Shown here in pieces: positions 10,850-21,039 of a stretch of DNA of 64,000 bases; positions within the stretch are counted from its first letter, which is position 1; each line of letters opens with the position of its first letter. The stretch is from Viola odorata (taxonomy: Eukaryota; Streptophyta; Magnoliopsida; Malpighiales; Violaceae). A program made the position numbers and the translations under genes. The notes beneath the pieces were generated by a model. That model saw only the letters and a program-made list of their open reading frames with translations, was not told the origin of the DNA and searched no databases. Location of the stretch: NCBI GenBank assembly GCA_963691705.1, contig OY829543.1:49518564-49582563 (forward strand), in the 5' to 3' direction.

Positions 10850-12590
10850 TGATTGACGTCTATTTTCATGCATTTTTACCATCTTAAACCACCTTATTTA
10901 TGGTGAAAGTGGTGCCTTTCACGTCAATCTATCTACTTTTAAAGGAAATGAAGGAAATATCAGCTTTCAGCACAAACTAGCATTCTTGGGCGCAGTCTTG
11001 GCTAAGACTGCCGATCTAAAGACGTACAAAGCTAGGAGTCTTGGAATGCTATTGCTGGAGTGTGGATGACAGCTGGATTTGTGCTGGAGGAAATAAAAAA
11101 GCTATCTTTGGAGCAAAAATCAGACAAACGACCAATCTTAGCTAAGACAAAATAATCTTAGCTAAGATTGCCAAGAAACGTGATATACTAGGAGTCACGG
11201 GATTTTGAGCTAAAAGAGTGGATTTGACAGCTGGAGACAGCTAGAGAAGATCAGACGTGATCCAAGATTGCATCCTTTGAAGGATTATCCTCTATTTGAA
11301 CAAACAAATCTATTTCTAGTTGTATTTTATTTTATTTTGAATTTGAATAATGTTATCTTTATGTTTTAGGAGTTTTGAATATGGAAAGGAACGTAATTGG
11401 TGGGGACTTTAACCTTATTTAAGGTTAGGGAAGGCTGTCAATTACGGGATCTTCCATCTTCTTTTCTTCTGGTTCTTGTAAACACTTTGCTGCAATTATT
11501 CTTTTGTCTTCTTAATTATTATGTCTAGTAGCTAAACACTTAATTCTTGGTAAGGGTTGAGTGAGCATACTTGTTATTCGTGAGACCGATCTGTTCTTAT
11601 TATCCTCTCAATCGTAATTGATTCAAGTTCTGTTTTAACAAACCGGTTCTCGTCTAGGCTAAGACTCGATCAATCTTAGGCAAGACGACGAATTTGCAGC
11701 CAGTCACTGAGGGGACGAGCGAAACTGAAGTGGGTTGAGTGAGCATACTTGTTATTCGTGAGACCGATCTGTTCTTATTATCCTCTCAATCGTAATTGAT
11801 TCAAGTTCTGTTTTAACAAACCGGTTCTCGTCTAGGCTAAGACTCGATCAATCTTAGGCAAGACGACGAATTTGCAGCCAGTCACTGAGGGGACGAGCGA
11901 AACTGAAGTGACGAAGTAGGCAGCTAACCTCGCGGGGGTTAGTGAGTTTGAATCTATATAGGCCTAACCAGATTGACAACCTAGGGCTCCGAGTTAGGAG
12001 TAGCTTGGCCTAGACTCTGTCTTTCCCTACGCCATTGAGAAAACGCATGTGCCTCAAGCCAGCAGCCAATTGGATAAACCCTTTAACCAGCAAGGTGTCC
12101 ACTGGCCAGGATCACTAGGAAAGGGGGTACCCTCCAAGTGATTTGAATAGGAGGAAAATAGGATTGGAAAGGGGTTCCTCCAAATCTATAGCAGAGTTAT
12201 GAGAGAGAAGGAGAAAATCTAAGGTCGATGATCGATTAAACAAGTAAAGCGCTCACGAATTCGCCCTTACCAAGAATCTACCCCACATCAGTCCATAACC
12301 AATCTCCGCCGCCAATCTTAGCTAAGATTCATTTCTGCCTAAGATTATTTCTTTATTTAATTTTTGTCTTGTTCTTTTTAATTGCTTTGTTTATCTTAAC
12401 TGCAGAACAAAACCCCTCAACTCCAGTGATGAGGAAGTCGAGTCAAGACTACAAAACTCCAACAAGATCTCTGTGGACGAACCTCTTATCACGATCTACA
12501 AGTCCATTGTGGACAGTGTTAAGTTGTATCCCCTACCCCATTTTTATATCATTTTATACAACTAAATTTGATGCCCTCGACACGCAATCA
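10850..12590 (+). repeat. Gypsy 3' LTR with internal duplication
   Basis: 1741 bp. It is 178 bp longer than the 5' LTR because 11554-11731 is repeated in tandem at 11732-11909. Confidence 0.92.
11554..11909 (+). repeat. 178-bp tandem duplication, 3' LTR only
   Basis: Two nearly identical copies begin GGGTTGAGTGAGCATACTTG at 11554 and 11732. The 5' LTR has one copy (7183 onward). The difference exactly accounts for the LTR length difference. Confidence 0.93.
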
Positions 12591-12831
12591 GAGGATCTTT
12601 TGTGACAACCGGGCTGCAGTGCTGTACTCCAACAGTAATCGGAGTTCGTCAAGGTCTAAGCACATTGACATCAAGTTCGTTGTCGTAAAGGAAAGGGTTC
12701 AGAGCAATCAAGTTAGCATAGAGTTATTGGGTACAAACGATATGGTTGCGGATCCGCTCACTAAGGCATTGACACCTGTAGCATTTCATGGCCATGTATC
12801 GAGCATGGGTGTCATTAAGTTAGATGCCTGA
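12591..12831 (+). pseudogene. Copia RNase H, second half
   Basis: Continues the reading interrupted at 6478: IFCDNRAAVLYSNSN contains the third catalytic Asp of RNase H. SRSKHIDIKFVVVKE and MVADPLTKALTP follow, the standard C-terminal end of copia polyproteins. Stop at 12829-12831. The first five bases are the gypsy target duplication. Confidence 0.9.
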
Positions 12832-13228
12832 GATTAGTGGGAGTTCGGTTTGTACTATTGTAACTTGTATATGTTTTAACTGTGCATTATGTTATTTCAC
12901 AGTTTATATATAATGATTTTGTTTCATTATATGCTCTGAATATTTGATCTCATAAAGTAAAGAGGATCAGTTGGAAATTTGACAAGTATAGATCACTTGT
13001 AATTTCCATGCTGCACATGCAGACTGGATCCATGTCGTTAGTTAGTTAGTACTCATAATCATTATGAGTTTAATTGCTTGGACTGCGATGACTACTCTTT
13101 TGATTCTTGCATTAATGAAGCTAATGGACCAGATTGAATTAGACGGATATATGCTAGCATTCGGGGGTTAACATATGATTGTATGACAAAAGGTGGTAGT
13201 ATAAGGAACGCATATTGTGCGGTTGTCC

Positions 13229-13239
13229 AAGTGGGAGAT
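13229..13239 (+). other. Copia polypurine tract
   Basis: AAGTGGGAGAT immediately precedes the 3' LTR and is the expected plus-strand primer of plant copia elements. Confidence 0.85.
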
Positions 13240-13875
13240 TGTTGGGATTTGACAACGGACTAATGCGTTAGTACTGGTCATACACGTTGGAACATATGGA
13301 CGCATATGTTATGTGTGTACCGTCATATAATATATTGTTAACATAAGGTTAATTGGACCAAATTGATGATCTATTAAAGTTAAGTGGTCCAATCGTCTAA
13401 TTAAAACAGTGTGGGAGGGGGGGGGTAAATCTGGTGATTGTGCAGATTCCGGATTAATTCTGAATTGTTGATGGACCGATTCGGAATTAATAAAAACATT
13501 AAGGATGGAATTGATCGCTGGTGGAATTGCTAAAAGGAATTAAATATTTCTCTGTTGATTTTAATTAAAGGATAAGTTGCCTTTTCAGTTTTTAAGAGAA
13601 GTTGAAAAACTGACGTTAAACCAATTATAAAACTAAGAGGCAACTTACATTAAAAAAAACAAAAGAATAAAATACAGATCTCTCTTGGTTCTCCATCCAA
13701 CCCCACATAGCAATAATCCACCAGAAGATCAAGATTTCGTGATTTCTTTAATTTCATGACATCATCAGGTATGCTTCCGTATTCCGTTTAATTCATGCAA
13801 CAATTGAATTGTTTTTCGGTCCTGTATTGTTGTTCATATGGTTTAGAACCACAATTATCTCCTCTGGTTCTAACA
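13240..13875 (+). repeat. Copia 3' LTR
   Basis: 636 bp, TGTTGGGATTTG to GGTTCTAACA. Followed by the duplication CGGGA. Confidence 0.92.
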
Positions 13876-13880
13876 CGGGA

Positions 13881-14945
13881 AGGGTAACGACCAACAAGCA
13901 CTGAAATTACTCGGTCTGAATTATGATGCCAATGATCGTAAAATTATTGGGGTGTTTGATGAACAAGCTGATGTATTTAACAAAGTCTGATGCATCTTGG
14001 ACAAGCTATCACTGATGATTCCAGGTTTTGATCAGGGTTTCCTGCTTCTGAATTTGTGATCCGGGTTTATGAGATCCCGGGTCTGTCTTCTGGGTTGGTG
14101 TTCCAGATTTCGAGTTTTTGTTTTCCGGGTTATTATTTCTTACAAGGACGAGAACAGCTTCAACTCGCTTGTCGTCTGTCATCTGCTATTGTTGTTTGGT
14201 CTTCCTGTTGTTGTTATTTCTAGCCCATTTTCGTGGGAACAAATAATGATATGATGATGAAGAGGAAGCTAGTGTGTGAGAAAGAAAAGAAAGGTAATGG
14301 AAAAAAGGAAAGAAAGGTTGTTGGAAAAAGGAAAAGCAAGGTAGCAGATCATTGAATCTTGTTGTTTTCTGCAATGAACGGTTGGATGTTATATCCAAGA
14401 AGAGGGCCGCAGTTTCATCCAATTGAAAGATAACAATAAGGAAGAGGAACAAGAAAGCAAGCAGAAAGTTGCGTGGAAAAACACATGACAAGACAAAAGT
14501 TTTGGTTGATAGCAGTAATAATGAGGAGCAAGATCCGGAACAAGGTCCGGAAGATAAAGAAAAATTGTTGTCACATCCGGAACAAAGAAGTAGTTGGTAT
14601 TATTCATCGAGCGAAATTTGGATGATAAGGTAAGGTGTGATCTGCTGAGTTTTGATTTTTATCAACAAGATCCGGAAGGTGAGGATTGCTGTTCAGATCC
14701 GAGACAAGATCCGGATGAACAGTACTAGAATAGAGATCTGGATGAACAGTAACGGAATGGTGATTCGGTTAACGGAATGGTGATCCGGTGAACAGTACCC
14801 GGAATAGTGAAATGCAAGAAAGAAGAAGAGGATTGAAAACTTCCAGGAAATTCACAGTCTCCTGCAGTTCAGTAGTATTGAACTTTATCAGACACCGGGA
14901 ATTGAGCCCTTGGTAAACACTCGGGCTCATTTTCGATTGGGTTTG
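13881..14945 (+). other. Internal remnant of the Tat-like element, no gene
   Basis: Continuation of the 1-1161 host element after the copia insertion. No protein domain is recognisable. 14520-14810 is rich in CCGGA words and GATCCGGATGAACAGTA-type short repeats, matching the tract at 446-720. The right arm of the inverted repeat starts at 14880. Confidence 0.6.
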
Positions 14946-15383
14946 TGATAATCCAAAACAGACCCCCTGGGCATTTTGGTCTCTACACGGGGTACCAGGG
15001 ATGTGGTCGACATCAGCGAGGGGGGCTCCACCTACCGGATGGTGCCTAATCTCACACCTGGTATGTCCAAGCATCCAGTATCACTACTCATCCGGGGTAG
15101 TACTTTGTTGTGCCTATAAATAGCCTCAAAGGCAAAGAGAAGGACAAGGTCAGATAAGCCCACACATACGTAGAGTCACTCTCTCTCTACTCTCTTTCTT
15201 CCTCCTTTCACTCCCTTAGATCACCTGCTTACCCTCATATTTACCATATACTGACTTAAGTATCGGAGTACTTGCGCCGGGGACCCCCTCCGGCGTTGTG
15301 CAGGTGCAGCAGCAGCGTGGATAGCTATCCTCTTGAAGGTCAAGATCACAGAATAATCCTCACCTCGGATCCGAGGATTATCA
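14946..15383 (+). repeat. Tat-like Ty3/gypsy LTR (3' LTR)
   Basis: 438 bp starting TGATAATCC and ending GGATTATCA, a perfect 9-bp terminal inverted repeat. It has a TATA box (CCTATAAATAG, about 15112-15122). Its U5 shows the pattern ACTTAAGTATCGGAGTAC...GCCGGGGACC...GTGCAGGT that is typical of plant Tat-type LTRs. It lies at the border with the pseudogene at 15463, within what corresponds to that gene's 5' leader. A second LTR with the same ends and similar net length is at 49198-50317. Confidence 0.75.
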
Positions 15384-15462
15384 CTTTTGTGTCAATTCTC
15401 AATTTTTGGTTCTGATAAAAAGAAAAAAAAAATTGATTTGAATTTGAATACGGTGAAGAGAT

Positions 15463-16077
15463 ATGAGATCTGCCCCCGTTTCTCCTCCTCCTCCTGTGTC
15501 GTTATCAGACAAGATTTACAACCATTTTATGTAATACATCTGTAAATCATAAAAAAATGGTTATGTTATTAATAATCATTAATGATTTTGCCTTATAAAA
15601 ATGATATGGATTAATACGTTGAATTATATAATTTTACGTGTTTATTGATTATTTTTTCTGTTACACAGTGTACGACCTGTCTTATCCACCCCATCTTCTC
15701 ACGGTGGGTATTTTGATGGAAACTACAGTATGATGCCATTACAATCCCTACTTCAAACTAATTTGTATGATAATGGCAGGTAATTTAATTTTCAAACATT
15801 TTAATTTCCTTTTCTTGTTTTTATTTTCTTTTTTTATATAAATTATTATGAATAAATATTATTTCATTGTGTAACAGATTTCTGAAAGAAAAAATGAAGG
15901 GAAAATTTAATATTATTATTTTCTTTTTCTGTTTTTGCAGTACTTATTTCTTCCAAGTCATTTGCTTCTCTGCATTAGCAACCATTTGGGATGGGTGTTC
16001 ACAAGAACATGCCGGAATTGGGCCCAAAAGTGCTTGGACATACCTTTCGGGTTGCCGCTCAACAATTCCGATACTAA
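15463..16077 (+). pseudogene. Broken copy 1 of the small proline-rich family (relative of 52853-53486)
   Basis: Exon 1 (15463-15508) starts MRSAPVSPPPP, as in the intact copy at 52853. Three lesions disable it. The GC of the first intron's donor has become AC (TCAG|ACAAGA). About 31 bp is missing from the proline repeat of exon 2, which shifts the frame into a stop. Exon 3 (about 15940-16077) has a further small deletion where the intact copy reads AVAYHLG. The frames for PDLGPKV-like and AAQQFRY-like residues can still be followed. Its upstream region has been replaced by the Tat-like LTR, so only about 75 bp of leader remains. Confidence 0.8.
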
Positions 16078-16478
16078 GCGGAGATTTTTTATTTCCCCCC
16101 TTCAAACTTATGATTAAATTGAAAAATCTTCTTGAACAAAAAAAAAATAATTTTGCATCATGAGCTTCACGAGTCAGACAAACACCACCTATTAAAAAAT
16201 ATTAATGGAAAAAATAATAAAATGATTATTTTATTGAAATTAAAAAAGAAGAAGTCATATTCATGTATGTGTTTTTTTTCTTCGTTTTAGCTACTCAATT
16301 AAAGATAAGAGATAAAATAAGTTAAAAAACTAGGTATTTTAATTAAGAAAATCAATAAAAATAAGTTTTCATTTTTAATATAACTATTTTAATGCATAGG
16401 AGGTGTTTGCATGGTTCGTGAAGCTTAAGATTGTTCTCGTAATAAGGGGAAACTAAAATCGTCCTCTTGATTAATTAT
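16078..16478 (+). repeat. Downstream flank duplicated at 53487-53910
   Basis: Non-coding, AT-rich. Nearly the same sequence follows the intact gene at 52853-53486, which shows that gene plus 3' flank was duplicated as a unit. Confidence 0.8.
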
Positions 16479-18184
16479 GGGCCTGATTGGTATCAAATTT
16501 TAGATAGAATTCAGTTCATTTAAACTGAAATCATAACAAATTTTGTGATTGTTATGATTTTTTTAAAAAGAATTCAATTCTTTATGAATTGAAGCTGAAA
16601 ATTAAAAAATGTGAGAATTCTTGCCCAAACAGATGAGATTGTGGAGGAATTCAATTAGTTTTTAATTATTAATTATCCTATTACAAAATTACCCATCTAA
16701 AACCTACCCTTTGCCAAATCACCATCACCACTGCATCGCCAAATCTTCATCTACTCCGATCAACCACTACAGTCGACCATCCATCACCATCACCTCATCA
16801 CCGAATTCATCACAACCATCAATCATCACCACGACCCAGCCACCACAAGCCGCTGCAAATCCTTTCCCATCACCGCCCGCCTCTACCGTCGGTCACTGCT
16901 CGCCACACCGTCGTTGCTGCCGCTGATCACCGCCATTGCTGTCGATTTGCCCTCTGCTCGATCCGCCCAGTCGCCTCACCCATCACAAGCTCACGATCTC
17001 ACTGCTTACCCAAGGAAAGAAATAAAAGAGTGAAAGGAAAAAAGAGAAGAGAGAGAAGAGAAACAGAAGCAAATGGAAGAGTAGAAAAAGAGAAGAAATA
17101 GGAGTCTTTGTCGTTTGACAAGGAAAGAAATAAAAGAATAAAAAAGAGAAAAGAAAAGATGACGTTGTCAGAGGATAGTAAAGAAAGAAAGAAAAAAGAA
17201 AAGAAAGAAAATGAGAGAAAAAAAAGGAGAGTTGGGCTGCGGCCCACCAACGTAAAAAGGAAAAGAATGAGTTTTTAATTAAATCATGTGCTAATTTGTC
17301 TTTGTTTTTTTCGCAGGTATCGAGTTCGTAATTACCATCCCGATTGAATGTTTTGCCAACTTTGATATTGGTGATGATTTTTTAAATTCGAGCTTTAAAA
17401 CTTACTCCTCATTTATTAGAATTATAATTTGATTTATTATCTATTCGTATTTATGATTATTTAGAATTGCTAAAAATATTTTGCTTGCATGAAAAATATT
17501 TTGGTTTAATGATTCCCTTCAATTAATTCATATTGTTTTAATTTATGCTTACCTTGACAAGTATGTTTCGTACTCGGCTTCGACCCCACTTTTCGGTTTT
17601 TCTCTTTTCAACGTGTTTTCTTGCATTCATTCAAAATGATACTTTGTTAGTTTATGCATGCTTAGGATCACCTAGTAAATAGGATTGATGTGCAAAAATG
17701 ATAAAAAACGAGGCAAAATGGTAAAAAAAAAACCAAAATATGTAAAAATGAGCCAAAACCGTAAAAAATGAGCCAAAATGGTGAAAAATAAGCCAAAATT
17801 GTAAAAAATGAGCAAAAAGTAAGGAACAAGCATGAATGGTAAAAAAACAAGCCAAAATGGCAAAAAATGAGCAAAAATGGTAAAAAAAATGAGCCAAAAT
17901 GATGAAAAACGAGCCAAAATGGTAAAAAGTATTTCTTACCATTTTTTTCTTTTATTTTATGGATAAAATTTAATTTAGGGGTATAATGGTCAAATAAGTA
18001 AAATAAAATCATTTCTTAGCCAAAACAAACAATGTGTTCATTTCAATTCAATTAAATTCTTTCAAATTTTTATTATTATACCAATCACTAGAGTTCATTC
18101 ATTAATAGAGTTCAATTGAATTCTAATTGAACTCTATTAATAAAATGAATTGAACTCATACATGATTTGATACCAAACACCCCC
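16479..18184. mobile_element. Tourist/Harbinger-like non-autonomous DNA element
   Basis: The ends are imperfect inverted repeats: GGGCCTGATTGGTATCAAAT on the left, and on the right the complement of GGGGGTGTTTGGTATCAAAT. They are flanked by TAT on both sides (16476-16478 and 18185-18187). The paralogous flank near 53910 lacks the element. No transposase is visible. The interior has a C/A-rich tract (16690-16990), a purine-rich tract (17015-17235) and a minisatellite. The ends fit Harbinger/Tourist better than hAT, but the duplication is TAT, not the usual TAA/TTA. Confidence 0.65.
17692..17935. repeat. Minisatellite, unit about 21 bp (GAGCCAAAATGGTAAAAAAT)
   Basis: About 11 imperfect units of GAGCCAAAATGGTAAAAAAT in the Tourist-like element. 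Overlapping minus-strand frames rich in Phe, Leu and His come only from this repeat. Confidence 0.9.
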
Positions 18185-18465
18185 TATAAGATTGAAAAGT
18201 ATTAGAGAAAGTGAGAGTAGAAGGTTTGTAAAATAGGGTTAATGAAATACTAAATTAAATGTTTATGCGACTTAATATTTATGTGTACATTATCCTTGTA
18301 AGACTTTTCTTTATGTAAATTAACTAAGAATACACTCTTGATTTGTATAGACAATGGTTCTGCTATATATATATATATAACTTACCTTGGTTCTTCTCAT
18401 AACAAATAAGAGAAAAAAAGAAAGAGAAGTTTTTGATTTTTGATTGAATCCATTGAAAATAAATA
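18185..18465 (+). repeat. Spacer duplicated at 53911-54030 and 54620-54680, with (TA)n run
   Basis: AGAAGGTTTGTAAAATAGGG and the following 130 bases match 53911-54030. The leader of the next pseudogene matches 54630-54685. A (TA) run is at 18364-18379. Confidence 0.7.
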
Positions 18466-18606
18466 ATGAGATCTGCCCCTTGTGCTTCTCCATTGTGGGC
18501 CTGGCATACCATTTTGGATCTACCCTCGTTCACAAGTACCTGCCAGGTTTGGGCCCAAAGATGCGTTTTCAAGTTTAAGGTTGTGGCCCAACAATTTGGT
18601 TACTAA
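18466..18606 (+). pseudogene. Copy 2 of the proline-rich family: exon 3 fused to exon-1-like start
   Basis: Begins with the same ATGAGATCTGCCCC as exon 1 of the copy at 52853 but runs straight into exon-3-type sequence, without introns or the proline exon. In one frame the DNA encodes LAYHFGSTLVHKYLPGLGPK, like exon 3 of the intact genes. In the ATG frame it gives a 46-residue ORF ending VVAQQFGY, like the AAQQFRY terminus. Frameshifts inside make a functional product unlikely. Similar copies: 54686-54790 plus and about 41965-42105 minus. Confidence 0.7.
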
Positions 18607-18885
18607 AGCTTAGATTTGATAACTATTGTTATTCTTTTTCAAAGGTATTTTTTAATATGGATAATGGTTTGTTATAAGATGTTGAACCTGACGGGAGAAG
18701 TCCCTCAATTAAAACTCTTTTAAATTAGAAGTCACAACTCTTTTAATTAGTGTATTTGTCACTGTATTCACATCCCTTCTAACATTAATAACCTAGATCT
18801 ATGGTTTTGAGTTGCATAAAATTATTTTCTATTTTTTAAGACTTTTGTAAGTTCTTTTATAGTGGACTATGGCATTTTGACAAAC
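18607..18885 (+). repeat. Flank of copy 2, inverted relative at 41840-41960
   Basis: 18671-18795 (around CTCAATTAAAACTCTTTTAA and ATTCACATCCCTTCTAACAT) matches the reverse complement of 41840-41945, placing this fragment and the one at 41965 in the same duplicated unit. No gene is seen. Confidence 0.65.
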
Positions 18886-19775
18886 TAGAAGAAGAAAAAA
18901 AACTAGCCGCCAAAAGAAAACCCTCTCAATTTTTCCTCTCCTTAGGAGCCGCCGTCCGGATTGTAACCGGCAGTGAACCCCCTTTTTCTTTTTGTTTTAT
19001 TTTTCTTCTTATGGTTTGTCATGTGTTTAACTAACATTTTTCAAGTTTTCCTCAAATCTATTGTGTATTGATCCATCCTCTTTCTTGGGGTGAGAGAAGA
19101 TGGATGTGATGGTGAACATGAAGATGGAATCACAAATTTGAAGACTTTAGCGGCAAGATCTAAGATAAAACACAACTTTTATGGTTTTTTAGCCTATGAA
19201 TAAATGAGGTGTTATTCCTCCATAGTTCATTTTTGTCTTCGTGCGTTCTTGTGGCCTTTGTGCTTTATTTGTCACTTTATACGGGTTTGTGCGCTTTGTG
19301 CGTTGTTTTGTGCAATTCTACTGTGTGCTTGAGAGGTGGGCAAAACTTAGAACTTAGTTTTTTATTGGATAACCTATTGTATGACTATAGATTGTGAAGA
19401 TGAATATGGAATCACAAATCTAAAGACTTTAGCGGTAAGATCCGGGATAAAACACAACTTTTATGTTTTATTAGTCTATGAATAAATGAAGTGTTATTCC
19501 TCCATAGTTCATTTTTATTTTCCTGTGTTCTTGTGGCCTTTGTGCTTTCTTTGTCTCTTTATGCGTTGTTTTGTACAATTGTATTGTGTGCTTCATAATT
19601 GGGCAAAATTTAGAACTTAGTTTCTTATTGGATAACCTATTGTATGGCTGTAGAAGCCATATTTGAGTCATTTGATTCATTTAGATCACTTTGGATTGAC
19701 TCTGCATTGTTTGTAAAGAGTTTCTCTTATTTTAATATAATTTCCTATCTATTGGTAAAAAAATATCTTTTATAT
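18886..19775 (+). mobile_element. Probable LINE-like relic, internally deleted
   Basis: The GC-richer start (AGCCGCCGTCCGG) and the 3' end TTTAATATAATTTCCTATCT followed by TTGGTAAAAAAA look like the ends of a plant L1 retrotransposon with its coding region lost. A 282-bp tandem duplication lies within. No reverse transcriptase or endonuclease motif and no clear target duplication was found, so the class is uncertain. Confidence 0.35.
19115..19662 (+). repeat. 282-bp tandem duplication
   Basis: GGAATCACAAA at 19126 recurs at 19408. The homologous stretch runs through TAGCGG.AAGATC, the CTATGAATAAATGA block and the ATTGGATAACCTATTGTATG end. The copies differ by small indels. Confidence 0.85.
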
Positions 19776-20326
19776 TGACGAGCCATGGTGTTCTTTATTA
19801 TAAAATAATAATAAAAATTATCACGGTTGAAGTGTGCGAACAAAATATCACATCGGAAAGACAAGAGAAATAAAGATGAAATAGAAGAGGGGTGAAACTT
19901 TTAATGGAGTGAGGTTTTTTATAAAAATCGTGCGAGTTTATACCTAAAGCGATAGTATTATTTCATTTAAGAGACACTGATCGGCTTTTATTTCTCCAAA
20001 AGTCACGTTAGCACAGATAATGTTTAGTTGAGTTAGATAGATAAATAGTAATGACTTTAAGGGTCACTTTTTATTGGTTCTTTTTTTAAAAAATATTTAT
20101 TTACTTCAAGTGAGAGAACAGAATGGAAGGGAGATGTGCATCAATCTTGTGACACAATAATATTAATTTTATAATAATTTTCCTCTCATCTCTCTGCAAA
20201 TTTTAATTGTTTTTTCTTTCTTTCTGCCGTAATACAACACAACCAAAATTAATAATTATTTTTTTCCTTCCTTTTCTTTACCCTCTTTTTTTGCTTCTCT
20301 TTATTAAACAAATATTGAAATATCTC
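19776..20326. other. Non-coding spacer, partly duplicated at 55020-55190
   Basis: No gene seen. 20155-20326 is nearly identical to 55022-55190. The two diverge exactly where the MULE starts (after TATTGAAATATCTC), so 55.2 kb shows the sequence before the MULE inserted. Confidence 0.75.
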
Positions 20327-20680
20327 GATTTTCGGCACCACGGTGTCCCTAACATTATTATTTTTATTTTAGTTGGTTCCTGACAACGGTTTTCGGCACC
20401 ACGGGGTCCCTTTCTATTGCCATAACGGAGGTTGACGGTCGTTCTCTCTCATTATTTTATTATTTTGTCCGAAAAGTGACCTGACAGGTTGCCCTACAGC
20501 CTAGCTTTCGTCAATCACCTTATCCTCTTAATATCTAATAAATAGTTTTAGTAATTATATTTTTTGGTTTTCAAAAAATAAAGTAATAAAACTCAAATTA
20601 ATTAAACTGAATATTATTAAAAGCGGGACCCACTTGTTTTTCCAATTTCATTCTTCACTTCGCCGTTTATATATATATAT
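20327..20680 (+). repeat. MULE left terminal inverted repeat
   Basis: Aligns with the complement of 37265-37612. It contains a second copy of its own outer end: TTTCGGCACCACGG at about 20330 and again at about 20390. The right end lacks this. Confidence 0.85.
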
Positions 20681-21036
20681 ATAAAACGATTTACTCTTCA
20701 AATTGGAAATACTTCTCTCCGCTCTGTCTCGTTGCTCATCTGCTTCTTTTCACCAGAAACATTGATTTATCCAAGATCTGAGTCAAAAGCATACGACCCC
20801 TGTCTTTGTGTCTGCAAGTGGCCGAGTTGTGTTGCATAAAGATTCGGAGGTGGACAACGACATTGAGATTCGAATGAGTATGTATATTAAAACCCTTTAA
20901 TTGGCTTTTGCCCTTGTTTTTATCTGTGTTTCTGTTGCTTTTCGATACGTGGTTATGATTTTTATATGAAAACACCTTGGTGGTCCTGCCTTGAACGTGG
21001 TTGAACTGGAATTTATTGTTTGATTTTAATTGGTAG
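20668..21036 (+). promoter_or_regulatory. MULE transposase promoter, 5' leader and leader intron
   Basis: A TATA box (TATATATATATATAAAACG, 20668-20686) lies at the inner edge of the terminal repeat, as usual for MULEs. A likely leader intron runs from GTATGTATAT (about 20880) to ATTGGTAG (21036), three bases before the start codon at 21040. Confidence 0.6.
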
Positions 21037-21039
21037 GCC

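Larger units (their letters stand above)
6479..12590 (+). mobile_element. Nested non-autonomous Ty3/gypsy element (Athila/Tat type)
   Basis: LTRs at 6479-8041 and 10850-12590 start TGATTG and end CAATCA. They are flanked by a perfect duplication GAGGA (6474-6478 and 12591-12595) inside the copia RNase H gene. The primer site TGGCGCCGTTGCCGGGGA at about 8047 is the one used by Athila-like elements. The internal region is only 2.8 kb and has gag- and protease-like remnants but no reverse transcriptase or integrase, so it would need help to move. Confidence 0.93.
1162..13875 (+). mobile_element. Ty1/copia LTR retrotransposon (degenerate, carries a nested gypsy element)
   Basis: Two LTRs (1162-1792 and 13240-13875) both start TGTTGGGATT and end GGTTCTAACA. 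They are flanked by a perfect 5-bp duplication CGGGA (1157-1161 and 13876-13880). The internal region carries gag, zinc knuckle, protease, integrase, reverse transcriptase and RNase H in the copia order, in plus orientation. Several stops and frameshifts make it non-autonomous. About 6.1 kb of its length is a gypsy insertion at 6479-12590. Without that insertion the element is about 6.6 kb. Confidence 0.95.

Noticed and set aside
17652..18012. Several minus-strand Phe/Leu-rich frames resembling membrane proteins
   Set aside because: Translation of the 21-bp minisatellite. Composition follows the repeat.
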